DNA from: Hathewaya proteolytica DSM 3090
GTDB taxonomy: Bacteria > Bacillota > Clostridia > Clostridiales > Clostridiaceae
Direction of reading: 5' to 3'
DNA length: 64,000 bases
Assembly: GCF_900142225.1 (NCBI RefSeq)
Contig: NZ_FRAD01000009.1
Coordinates: forward strand, 62,001 to 126,000
Shown here: positions 51,586 through 59,283 of the stretch, one piece after another
Layout of the letters: each line of letters begins with the position of its first letter
Position numbering within the stretch: the first letter of the stretch is position 1
Program-made: the position numbers and the translations under genes
Notes under the pieces: generated by a model
Seen by the model: only the letters and a program-made list of their open reading frames with translations
Told to the model about the DNA's origin: nothing
The model's database searches: none

Positions 51586-51918
51586 TACATTCTGTGAAGT
51601 TTGAATGAAGATAAGTAAATATGTATGGATTATTAACATATAACTGTGAAAAAAGAAGATATAGATTATAGTCTAGTGTTTCACAAATAACACGAATTAA
51701 ATTATGATTTTTGTAATAATTATTCGTAAAAAAGAACATAAAGGTAAATATGAACAATTTTTTAATATTCTTTTCGTAAGTTTTTAAATTCAATTGATTT
51801 ATGTTAAAAAATTTGGTACAATATAAATTGGGTGAGTTAATATTTGTAAAATAATATCGTGATTAACGAGATTATTTTAAGTAGTATAATAATTTAAAAT
51901 TTAGAATGGAGGATTTTT
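51586..51918. other. Intergenic region between leuS promoter and gltS
   Basis: About 330 bases, very AT-rich, with no convincing gene. The only structure I see is an imperfect inverted repeat (51847-51860 with 51866-51878) 40 bases before gltS. The gltS promoter must lie here, perhaps around TTGGTACAATATAA near 51814. Confidence 0.5.
51847..51878 (+). promoter_or_regulatory. Imperfect inverted repeat upstream of gltS
   Basis: AAAATAAT-A-TCGT and ACGA-G-ATTATTTT pair except for one mismatch, with a 5-base loop and TTTT at the end. It could be an operator or a weak attenuator for gltS. Confidence 0.3.
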
Positions 51919-53115
51919 ATGGATATCAAATTATCTATGATTCAAACACTAGCATTGGCAATTGTATGTTACTATTTAGGTCTCTTCACAAAGAGAAAAA
52001 TCTCAATACTAGATAAGTTCTGCATACCTTCACCTGTAATTGGAGGGCTTATCTTTGCTATAATCAATTTCGCACTTAGACAGTTTAACATCGTTATCAT
52101 TAGTCTAGATGTAACATTACAAGATCCATTTATGCTTGTGTTCTTTACTACCATTGGACTTGGCGCTAGTTTAAGTATTCTTAAAAAAGGTGGGAAAGCA
52201 GTTTTACTCTTTTCTTTATGTGCTGTTGGCCTAGTTGTTTTACAAGATATAGTAGGAATTTCATTGGCAAAATTAATCGGAGCAAATCCTTTAATGGGAT
52301 TAATAGCAGGGTCTGTAACAATGACTGGTGGACACGCAACCGGAGCTACTTGGGGTAAATTGTTTGAAGCAAATTACGGCTTTGTAGGTGCTTCTGCCAC
52401 AGCAGTAGCTGCAGCTACCTTTGGATTAATTGGTGGAAGTATTATTGGAGGGCCTATTGCTAGAAAACTTATACAAAAAAATAATTTAAAGACCAACTCA
52501 GAAGAGTTTAAAGAAGTAGATGTAAATGAGGGTCACCATAGAGATAAAATAAACTATAAGTCTATATTTGATACTATGAGTGTTATATTTATATGTATGG
52601 GACTTGGTTCTGTTCTTCAAATAGTAGTATCTAAATTAGGCATTGTTCTTCCATCATATATCTATCCTATGCTTGTTGCCAGTGTAGTAGTAAATATAGG
52701 AGAGGGAACAAAGAAGTATAAGATAAATGAAAAGTGCGTTGATTTGCTTGGCAACATAGGATTGAATGTATTCTTATCCATGGCCCTTATGAATTTAAAG
52801 CTATGGGAATTGAAGGATACAGCAGGACCACTTATGATAATATTGATAGGACAGACTTTACTTATGGCTATGTTTAGTTACTTTGTCACATTTAGAGTTA
52901 TGGGAAAAGACTATGATGCAGCAGTTATATCAGCAGGACACTGTGGATTTGGTATGGGAGCTACACCAAATGGCATGGCAAACATGGATGCCATAACTAC
53001 TAAATATGGACCGTCTCCTAAAGCCTTTTTCGTACTGCCTGTTGTAGGTGCTTTCCTGGTGGATTTCCTTAATTCAACCATAATAGGTGTCTTAGCAAAT
53101 ATACTTACAAAATAA
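51919..53115 (+). CDS. gltS: Sodium/glutamate symporter
   Basis: A 398-residue inner-membrane carrier with two inverted five-helix repeats that takes up glutamate with Na+. Family marks: CIPSPVIGGLIFA near residue 36, FFTTIGLGASLSILKKGGKA, GSVTMTGGHATGATWG near 133, and the matching second-half SAGHCGFGMGATPNGMANM near 338. Length is standard. TGGAGGATTTTT precedes the ATG. A terminator follows. Confidence 0.95.
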   Translation: MDIKLSMIQTLALAIVCYYLGLFTKRKISILDKFCIPSPVIGGLIFAIINFALRQFNIVIISLDVTLQDPFMLVFFTTIGLGASLSILKKGGKAVLLFSLCAVGLVVLQDIVGISLAKLIGANPLMGLIAGSVTMTGGHATGATWGKLFEANYGFVGASATAVAAATFGLIGGSIIGGPIARKLIQKNNLKTNSEEFKEVDVNEGHHRDKINYKSIFDTMSVIFICMGLGSVLQIVVSKLGIVLPSYIYPMLVASVVVNIGEGTKKYKINEKCVDLLGNIGLNVFLSMALMNLKLWELKDTAGPLMIILIGQTLLMAMFSYFVTFRVMGKDYDAAVISAGHCGFGMGATPNGMANMDAITTKYGPSPKAFFVLPVVGAFLVDFLNSTIIGVLANILTK

Positions 53116-53136
53116 GTTTTTAGTTACATATGAATT

Positions 53137-53184
53137 AAAAAAAGAAGTGTTTTCACCAGAAAAATGGTGTAGCACTTCTTTTTG
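53137..53184. terminator. Bidirectional terminator after gltS
   Basis: An outer stem AAAAAGAAGTG/CACTTCTTTTT plus inner CACCA/TGGTG. The A-run and T-run outer arms serve both gltS and the convergent minus-strand operon. Confidence 0.72.
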
Positions 53185-53188
53185 CTAT

Positions 53189-53704
53189 TTACTTTATGTG
53201 TTTTAGAATGTGTTTATTACTATAATTTACAAACTGTGTTAGCAAGTAATCAAGAACAAAACACGCCACATCAAATACTAGAACAAAATAGTATATTGGT
53301 ATGGTTGTAATATTTTTTACAAGTAAAGTTTGAACTAGATAAAAAATAAGTAAGCAGGTTGATGAAAAATATAGCAGTTTTAATATTACTTCAACCACAA
53401 CAGAGGCCAACTTTTCGATAAAATACTTTATTATACCATAGATTCCAAATAGACATATATAGTATACTACAACCTGTTTATCTGGCACAAATAAAGCTCC
53501 AATTAGAGAGGTGCTAAAATATACTAGTATAGCTGTATACAAACCTGATGCTGTTAAGGCAAGTGGTATTATGGCAGCGGAGGCTAGGAGAAAAAACATG
53601 GTATTTATAGGTATTACACTGCTGAGATAAAGTATGATGACACTCAAGGCCGCAAATATAGCTCCTCGCGCTATATTGTTGGAAAGCAACTTTGATTTAT
53701 TCAT
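53189..53704 (-). CDS. Small multi-pass membrane protein (ECF S-component-like)
   Basis: A 171-residue protein with about five hydrophobic helices. The N-terminus (NIARGAIFAALSVIILYLSSVIP) recalls the opening of ECF-transporter substrate-binding components and DUF2232 proteins, but that is a weak impression. No ECF ATPase or T-component lies in the window. It is the last gene of a four-gene minus-strand unit, 29 bases after the DnaJ-like gene, with AAAAGAGGTGAT before the start. The function is unknown. Confidence 0.65.
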   Translation of the reverse strand: MNKSKLLSNNIARGAIFAALSVIILYLSSVIPINTMFFLLASAAIIPLALTASGLYTAILVYFSTSLIGALFVPDKQVVVYYICLFGIYGIIKYFIEKLASVVVEVILKLLYFSSTCLLIFYLVQTLLVKNITTIPIYYFVLVFDVACFVLDYLLTQFVNYSNKHILKHIK

Positions 53705-53733
53705 TTATATCACCTCTTTTAAATGATACTAAA

Positions 53734-54387
53734 TTAACAACAGGAAATTAAATCTCCTCCTGCACACTCACAAATAGTGTCAAGACACCATAGTTTCGTA
53801 CATAAATCACACATATCGTCGCTGTTATTTCGTGTGTGTCCGTAGTAATTTTGTCTGTATGTTTTGTTCTGTGTAGCTAGCTTATTGTAAGTGTTTTTGT
53901 ATTCAACATTGGATGGATTCATATTGTAGGCTGTGGTTATATAAGAATTTGCGCTGTCGTACCATCCTTTTTTTAAGTACAAAAGCCCCATAAGGTAATT
54001 CCATTCAGCATCTTTGAAGGGAAGAGAATTTAACTTCCTTTCAGCTGATGATAGGTTTCCGGAATTTATATCATTTCTAATAGATTGGTATGACGTATCA
54101 TTGCTATTAGTTTTATAATTATAATTTGATCTGGAACTGGCATCACTGTTTTCAGTATAACTATAGCTGCTTCCACCAGTAGAATAACTAGGACCAGAGT
54201 CTGCGTTTTTCATTAGATTTTGGTAAGCCTCATTTATTTCAGCCATTTTTTCTTCAGCCAAGTCTTTAAGGGGATTATCTCCATACTGATCTGGATGGTA
54301 TTGTTTTGCTAATTTTTTATAAGCTGATTTTATTTCATCTTTGGATGCTCCTCTTTTAATCTCAAGAACTTCATAGGGATCTCTCAT
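53734..54387 (-). CDS. J-domain protein with Cys-rich tail
   Basis: A 217-residue co-chaperone-like protein. Residues 1-65 are a J domain (DPYEVLEIKRGASKDEIKSAYKKLA, split at SKDE, with HPD in YHPDQYGDNP). A Ser/Asn/Tyr-rich linker follows, then TPR-like helices (LSSAERKLNSL; WNYLMGLLYLKKGWYDSANSYI, split at LLYL). The tail has seven Cys in its last 26 residues (CDLCTKLWC...CEC...SCC), probably metal-binding. No DnaJ zinc or client-binding domains. The chosen ATG lies eight bases after AAAGGAG and 17 bases inside the end of the DUF5685 gene. Confidence 0.87.
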   Translation of the reverse strand: MRDPYEVLEIKRGASKDEIKSAYKKLAKQYHPDQYGDNPLKDLAEEKMAEINEAYQNLMKNADSGPSYSTGGSSYSYTENSDASSRSNYNYKTNSNDTSYQSIRNDINSGNLSSAERKLNSLPFKDAEWNYLMGLLYLKKGWYDSANSYITTAYNMNPSNVEYKNTYNKLATQNKTYRQNYYGHTRNNSDDMCDLCTKLWCLDTICECAGGDLISCC

Positions 54388-55246
54388 TGCTTTCACTCCT
54401 TTTAAAGATATTATCCATTTTTTCCATTAAGCCCAGTTCTATTATATTATATAATAGATCCTGATTTTTTTTAATAGGTAGTTTCTTAAAACTGTTTAAG
54501 GAATTTACTGCACAACTACTAAGGGAAAAATCTATTCTTCCTTCTATGTCATGGACAAAATCCTCGTATTTACTATTATGTTTATTGAATATGACGTTGA
54601 TGGCATTGAATTTGTTCTTTTCCATATCTGCTTTTAAATCATCATATGCATCTATGATATATATCCATTTCCCTATATTATAACCTAGAAAGTTTAAATT
54701 TGCTTGAATTTCTTTGCCAATATTGTAACAGCCCATAAGGTTTCCTGTAAGCATTGCAAAAGGTTCCGCTATAACATCTAGATTTAGATTATCATAGGGT
54801 GGGTTTTCCATCTTATTTAATTCCGTGAGTTTTTCACTTGTATATTGCTCTATAGAGTAGTCACTGTACTTTTTAAGATATGGTCGTAAGGATTTTGACA
54901 GTATAGTCTTAAAAATATTTTTGTCGTCCTTTCCATCGTCCAATAGTTTATAATATGTAAGCATTACGTTACAATATGCCGCATAATCAATGGCAGAATT
55001 GCTTTCCACTATTATTTTTTTCTTTGATGGGTGGGCAGCACAACGTATGACTTTGTAGTTGGTCTTTTCCTCTGAAAGACTGTCTAAAAGCACAGCAAGG
55101 AAGGTCATATCGTAGTTCAATGTGAATCTTGGCAGATTGCCAAACTGCCTTTTTATGCTATGACAAAGTCCACAGTAATATGCTTTAAATTTTTCATAAT
55201 CTTTAACTTTAAGCTCCATTTTGCATGGCATCACGTATCCAAACAT
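54371..55246 (-). CDS. DUF5685 family protein
   Basis: A 291-residue protein matching, from memory, DUF5685. The N-terminus has MFGYVMPCKMELKVKDYE and the Cys pair YYCGLCHSIK, then RCAAHP. The rest is helical and contains DYAAYCNVMLTYYKLLDDGKDD split after MLT, GCYNIGKEI and GKWIYIIDAYDDLKADMEKN, split at AYDD. The DD-rich helices recall isoprenyl-synthase-like or squalene-synthase-like folds, but no function is known. It lies three bases after the CYTH gene and overlaps the J-domain gene, a pairing I remember from other clostridia. Confidence 0.82.
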   Translation of the reverse strand: MFGYVMPCKMELKVKDYEKFKAYYCGLCHSIKRQFGNLPRFTLNYDMTFLAVLLDSLSEEKTNYKVIRCAAHPSKKKIIVESNSAIDYAAYCNVMLTYYKLLDDGKDDKNIFKTILSKSLRPYLKKYSDYSIEQYTSEKLTELNKMENPPYDNLNLDVIAEPFAMLTGNLMGCYNIGKEIQANLNFLGYNIGKWIYIIDAYDDLKADMEKNKFNAINVIFNKHNSKYEDFVHDIEGRIDFSLSSCAVNSLNSFKKLPIKKNQDLLYNIIELGLMEKMDNIFKRSESNERSL

Positions 55247-55249
55247 ATA

Positions 55250-55816
55250 TTAAAGCCCCTTTAAACCTGTATTTAACTTTATATTCTTTTCTTCTTCAAG
55301 AATGTCATATATGTTTTTTGAAGTTGTATCTTTCATAGTATATCCTAGAAGCTTAACAACTTCTTCAATTTCCCTTTCATACTCAGATTCAATTTCTATA
55401 TAGGGAAAAGGGCAGAAAGATTTATCATTTATATCAATCTCAATAAGGGTGTTTTTATATTTATAGCTCTCTCTATATTTTTTTATGGAAGCACACAATT
55501 TAAGTCCTAAAGATTCAAAAATAGCTCTCCCCATGTCTGCATCTTGAATTATTGTTTCTTTTTCATCCATTATTTTATATTTTTCGCTGTTTAAAAGTTT
55601 TTTCACTGTCATATAAACTTTTTTTTCTTCCTTAATTAAATCCTCTACCACTCTGATTCTAGAATATCCCTTCTTAGCTAGTAGCCTTCTATCTTCAAAG
55701 TCGTATATATTATTGATTTGATTTTCCATTTTTACTTTTTTAGCACCAATTTTTTGTGCTATACTTCGTATGTTTTCCACATCGATTTTTATAATTCTTG
55801 TCTCCATTTCTTTCAA
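55250..55816 (-). CDS. CYTH-domain protein
   Basis: A 188-residue protein with the CYTH (CyaB/thiamine-triphosphatase) beta-tunnel pattern: YDFEDRRLLAKKGYSRIRV, a Lys-rich strand VYMTVKKLL, EKETIIQDADMGRAIFESLGL split after QDAD, KKYRESYKYKNTLIEID, and PFPYIEIESEYE. Members hydrolyse triphosphates or make cAMP. The usual opening ExExK is degenerate (METRIIK). The start may be TTG 55816 or ATG 55807; neither has a strong ribosome site. First gene of the CYTH-DUF5685-DnaJ-membrane unit. Confidence 0.83.
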   Translation of the reverse strand: MKEMETRIIKIDVENIRSIAQKIGAKKVKMENQINNIYDFEDRRLLAKKGYSRIRVVEDLIKEEKKVYMTVKKLLNSEKYKIMDEKETIIQDADMGRAIFESLGLKLCASIKKYRESYKYKNTLIEIDINDKSFCPFPYIEIESEYEREIEEVVKLLGYTMKDTTSKNIYDILEEEKNIKLNTGLKGL

Positions 55817-55985
55817 TGTATATCACTCACTTTACATTATGTTTTGAAATCATTTTTAGAATCCAATATGGAGATTATACCATATATTAAATGACTATAT
55901 CATTAAAATTGCATTAAAAAACCACAGCAGTTATGATATAATAAAGGAAAAGTTAGTAGATGTTTGAAGAAAGGAACAGTGTTAG

Positions 55986-57020
55986 ATGGAATATATAAAG
56001 GAAATAAATATACATGAAGCAGTTATTCACATATTGGACCAAAATTCTGATAATCCCATATTAAACGAATTTGCTTTGGATTTAACAGAGGAGACTTACG
56101 GTTTTTTGTATAAGCACATCCAAAGGCTTTTAAAGGATGAGGAACTTAAATATGCTAGATTTAAAGAGGGCAGGAACATTGTAAAGGAAACAAGTAGGGA
56201 ATACTTGTCTGGCCACAACAATATTCTCGATGTATCCAAGGAATTAGCTAGGCAGATGTTTACTCTTATGAAATCTAAGGGTAATGTTCCTTCTTGTGAT
56301 CTTATAATTGCGTCTATTTCTACAGAATTTGGACCTATGCTTGGTATCATGAAAATGGATTATGTAAAGAATTATATGCATACTGTGGAGTTTGTGGAGG
56401 ATAAAGTGGGCATAGATATAATACCCCAAGTTACGGGACTTCCAGCTAGTTCTCAGAAAATACAAAAGTGTGCCTTCATAAAGCCAGTGCCAAACGAAAA
56501 CGGTGTGGAACTCATGGTTTTAGATAAACAGAAAAATTCCAAGGACAGCGATGATTATGGAACAAATTATTTTATGGACAATTATCTTGGTTGCGAAATC
56601 TTGGTGAACGAAAGAGATACCACAAAGGGATTTTTAGAAGCAGCGGAGCAATGGACAAGAGTAAATCTTTGCGATAATGCAGACAAAGCTGAAAATGTAA
56701 GGAGAAAGGTAAAAGAAAAGCTAAGAGAAGAAGACAGTATAGATGTTCACGAGCTTTCAAAAGAAGTCTTTGAAAATGAGGATGCGGGAACTAGTTTTGT
56801 TAGCTATATAAAAGATTCTGGTGTCAGCGAGAAAATCGATGTGGACAAGGAATGGGTGGACAAGAAGTTAAAAAGAGTACGACTAAAGGTAGATGGGGAC
56901 ATAGATCTATATATAAAAGAAGAAGCATATAAGGATAGCAATAGATTTATCATAAAAAGAAATGGTGATGGAAGTATAGATATGATCATAAGACATGTGA
57001 CAAACTATATTGAAAAGTAG
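55986..57020 (+). CDS. Nucleoid-associated protein NdpA/YejK-like
   Basis: A 344-residue protein of the nucleoid-associated NdpA/YejK family, which binds DNA-related complexes in E. coli. Typical parts: IHEAVIHILDQNSDNPILNE split after QNS, FLYKHIQRLLKDEE, SCDLIIASISTEFGPMLGIMKMDY split after STE, and QKCAFIKPV. The C-terminal half (VRLKVDGDIDLYIKEE; SIDMIIRHV) is beta-rich. Clostridial members often occur beside genes of unknown role. Single gene with its own terminator downstream. Confidence 0.85.
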   Translation: MEYIKEINIHEAVIHILDQNSDNPILNEFALDLTEETYGFLYKHIQRLLKDEELKYARFKEGRNIVKETSREYLSGHNNILDVSKELARQMFTLMKSKGNVPSCDLIIASISTEFGPMLGIMKMDYVKNYMHTVEFVEDKVGIDIIPQVTGLPASSQKIQKCAFIKPVPNENGVELMVLDKQKNSKDSDDYGTNYFMDNYLGCEILVNERDTTKGFLEAAEQWTRVNLCDNADKAENVRRKVKEKLREEDSIDVHELSKEVFENEDAGTSFVSYIKDSGVSEKIDVDKEWVDKKLKRVRLKVDGDIDLYIKEEAYKDSNRFIIKRNGDGSIDMIIRHVTNYIEK

Positions 57021-57038
57021 GGGAAACATTTAGTGTTA

Positions 57039-57082
57039 AAAGGCACAGAATTTGCATTCATAGCAGATTCTGTGCCTTTAAG
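57039..57082. terminator. Bidirectional terminator between NdpA-like gene and fba
   Basis: A perfect 13-bp stem AAAGGCACAGAAT (57039-57051 with 57067-57079), A-run and T-run flanked, between convergent genes. Confidence 0.78.
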
Positions 57083-57095
57083 TTATTCATAGTGA

Positions 57096-58031
57096 TTACT
57101 TTGAACCTAAAATATTTTCAATTTTATTTATCACTAAATCTTTTATGTTGTCTCTTCCTACTCCAAGATATTTTCTAGGATCGATTTCTGATGGTTTTTC
57201 GCTTAAAACTTTTCTTACAGAACCAGTCATAGCAAGTCTTAAATCTGTATCCATGTTGATTTTGCATACTGACATAGAAGAAGCTTTTCTAAGCATTTCA
57301 GCAGGTACTCCCTTAGCTCCACCAAGCTCTCCGCCGTATGTGTTGCACATTTCAACGTATTTTGGATCTACAGCAGAAGCTCCATGAAGAACGATAGGGA
57401 AGTTGTGGAAACCATTTTCCTCTAATTTCTTAGTTATAGTTTCAAGTCTATCAAAGTCAAGCTTAGCTTCGCCTTTAAATTTGTATGCACCATGGCTTGT
57501 TCCAATAGCGATGGCTAAAGAATCTACACCTGTTGCTTTAACAAATTCTATAGCTTCATCTGGATCAGTGTAAGTAGCATCCTTTGAGTTAACCTTTACG
57601 GCATCTTCAATACCAGCTAATTTTCCAAGTTCAGCTTCAACAACAACGCCTCTTGCGTGAGCGTATTCAACAACTTGCTTTGTAACTTCTATATTTTTCT
57701 CTAATTCAAAATGGGAACCATCTATCATAACAGAAGTGAATCCCATATCTACAGCAGCTTTGCAAGCTTCAAAGTCAGCACCGTGGTCTAAGTGAAGTGC
57801 TATATCAAGGCCTGATTCTTCAGCAGCAGCTTTTACCATGGCCATCAAATAAGCTGGTCTCATGTATTTTACAGCGGAAGATGAAACCTGAAGAATAACT
57901 GGTGAGTTCTTTTCCTTTGCGCCGTCCACAACTGCCTGGATTATTTCCATATTATTGATATTGAACGCTCCTATGGCATAACCACCCTTAAAAGCATCTT
58001 CAAACATTTTTTTCGTAGTAACTAATGGCAT
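57096..58031 (-). CDS. fba: Class II fructose-bisphosphate aldolase
   Basis: A zinc-dependent aldolase of glycolysis and gluconeogenesis, 311 residues. It shows YAIGAFNINNMEIIQAVV, the zinc segment LHLDHGADFE, SVMIDGSHF, EAELGKLAGIED, AIGTSHGAYKFKGE with a zinc His, VLHGASAV, and KINMDTDLRLAMTGSVRK, split after TDL. I start at the ATG of MPLVTTKKMF (complement at 58029-58031), the usual start of clostridial homologues. The ATG at 58043 overlaps AAGGATG. Monocistronic. Confidence 0.95.
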   Translation of the reverse strand: MPLVTTKKMFEDAFKGGYAIGAFNINNMEIIQAVVDGAKEKNSPVILQVSSSAVKYMRPAYLMAMVKAAAEESGLDIALHLDHGADFEACKAAVDMGFTSVMIDGSHFELEKNIEVTKQVVEYAHARGVVVEAELGKLAGIEDAVKVNSKDATYTDPDEAIEFVKATGVDSLAIAIGTSHGAYKFKGEAKLDFDRLETITKKLEENGFHNFPIVLHGASAVDPKYVEMCNTYGGELGGAKGVPAEMLRKASSMSVCKINMDTDLRLAMTGSVRKVLSEKPSEIDPRKYLGVGRDNIKDLVINKIENILGSK

Positions 58032-58081
58032 AATCAAATTCATCCTTTCACATTATATATTAAATTAAGTCTTATACTTAT

Positions 58082-58109
58082 ATTATAATGTATAATGGTA
58101 AATTAACAA
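58082..58109 (-). promoter_or_regulatory. Candidate promoter of fba
   Basis: Minus-strand TTGTTA (58109-58104) and TATAAT (58087-58082) with a 16-base spacer, about 50 bases before the start. Confidence 0.48.
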
Positions 58110-58117
58110 AGGCATAA

Positions 58118-58498
58118 TTAGAAAATATTTTCGATGTTTAATTCCTGCATTTTTTTTATGTGGTTTAAAAAGAAACTTATTTGGTTGCTATATACCCTAG
58201 CTTCTTCTTTATTTTGTAAATCTATATAGGATTGCAGAGAAATAAGTCTATCATTTATGGTGTGCAACTCCTCTTCACTGCTGAAGGAGGAAAGAAATTT
58301 ACCTTGGGAACTCCACACTTTTATAAGGGAGTCACATTTTGAAGAGGCTTTTTCCCAATTGCCATTATCTATATCATGTTGAATACTAACACAAATATTA
58401 GATAAATCATTATAAACAACATCTAGGTGATTAAGGGAAAAAATAATACAGACAATAGTTAGTATAAAAATAATAAACGATATTATTGAGTTCTTCAT
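58118..58498 (-). CDS. DUF4363 family small membrane-anchored protein
   Basis: A 126-residue protein with one N-terminal hydrophobic helix (residues 5-24) and a helical extracytoplasmic part (VSIQHDIDNGNWEKASSKC; SYIDLQNKEEARVYSNQISFFLNHI, split after ARV). This fits DUF4363. Its ATG overlaps the stop of the DUF421 gene by four bases, and the two are a known clostridial pair. The function is unknown; a joint envelope or spore role has been suggested for DUF421 relatives. Confidence 0.85.
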   Translation of the reverse strand: MKNSIISFIIFILTIVCIIFSLNHLDVVYNDLSNICVSIQHDIDNGNWEKASSKCDSLIKVWSSQGKFLSSFSSEEELHTINDRLISLQSYIDLQNKEEARVYSNQISFFLNHIKKMQELNIENIF

Positions 58499-59211
58499 AT
58501 CTTTTTCTTAGTTCCACCTTTCTTGTTTTTATTTATAAGTTGGCAACAAAATTCACCTTGAGAATTTAAGTAAGCGTGAAATACGCATTTTGATGAATTT
58601 ATGTGCATTTTTTTTAATTGCTTATCTAACCAAGGCAAATTTTTACCATTTAGTTTTAAATTTTCATAGTTGATTTTGCCATCCATTATAAAAGAAATAG
58701 GTATTTCATCCTGTTTTACTTTTATTTTGAGGTCTTTTTTTGTAACCACGTCTGCATGACTTTTTGGTATAATGGAAAGCTGACCACTAGTTTCTAAAAT
58801 TGCATAATGAACATCTTCTACGTTGTAGATATCTTTCAATCTTAATTCTTCTAATAAATCATTTAAATTTATACGTTGTTTTTTTAGTTCTTCTCTTACT
58901 ACTTTGCCATCCACTATTAGTATACTTGGTCTTCCAGAGAAAACAGTTCTAGCTATTTCGCTTTTCAGTTGAAGTATAGATGTACTTACTTGAAGTATTA
59001 GCAAAGTTATCATAGGTATGATAGAATGTATTAATGGGAGTCTATTATCTTGCATAGCCATACTGGCAAGATCTGAGATCATTACAGTAAGGACTATTTC
59101 AAAAGGTTGGAGCTCACCAATCTGACGTTTTCCCATTAAGCGCATAATAATTAGAGCTACAAAATACAGTATAATTGTACGAATTATAAGTATATACAAA
59201 TAAAACACCAC
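58495..59211 (-). CDS. DUF421 (YetF/YdfS-like) membrane protein
   Basis: A 238-residue protein with three N-terminal helices and a cytoplasmic YetF-type domain. Marks: RLMGKRQIGELQPFEIVLTVMISDLAS, split after FEIV, GRPSILIVDGKVVREEL, and RLKDIYNVEDVHYAILETSGQLSI, split after VHYA. It ends in a Lys-rich tail (KNKKGGTKKK). Relatives in Bacillus are spore-associated or of unknown function. It leads the two-gene unit with DUF4363 and is divergent from the uridine-kinase-like gene. Confidence 0.9.
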   Translation of the reverse strand: MVFYLYILIIRTIILYFVALIIMRLMGKRQIGELQPFEIVLTVMISDLASMAMQDNRLPLIHSIIPMITLLILQVSTSILQLKSEIARTVFSGRPSILIVDGKVVREELKKQRINLNDLLEELRLKDIYNVEDVHYAILETSGQLSIIPKSHADVVTKKDLKIKVKQDEIPISFIMDGKINYENLKLNGKNLPWLDKQLKKMHINSSKCVFHAYLNSQGEFCCQLINKNKKGGTKKKI

Positions 59212-59283
59212 ACTTTAAAAATAATATTTGTATTTATTGTTGCCAAATCACGATTTTTTTATGTAATGGAGGAGTTGAATTAA

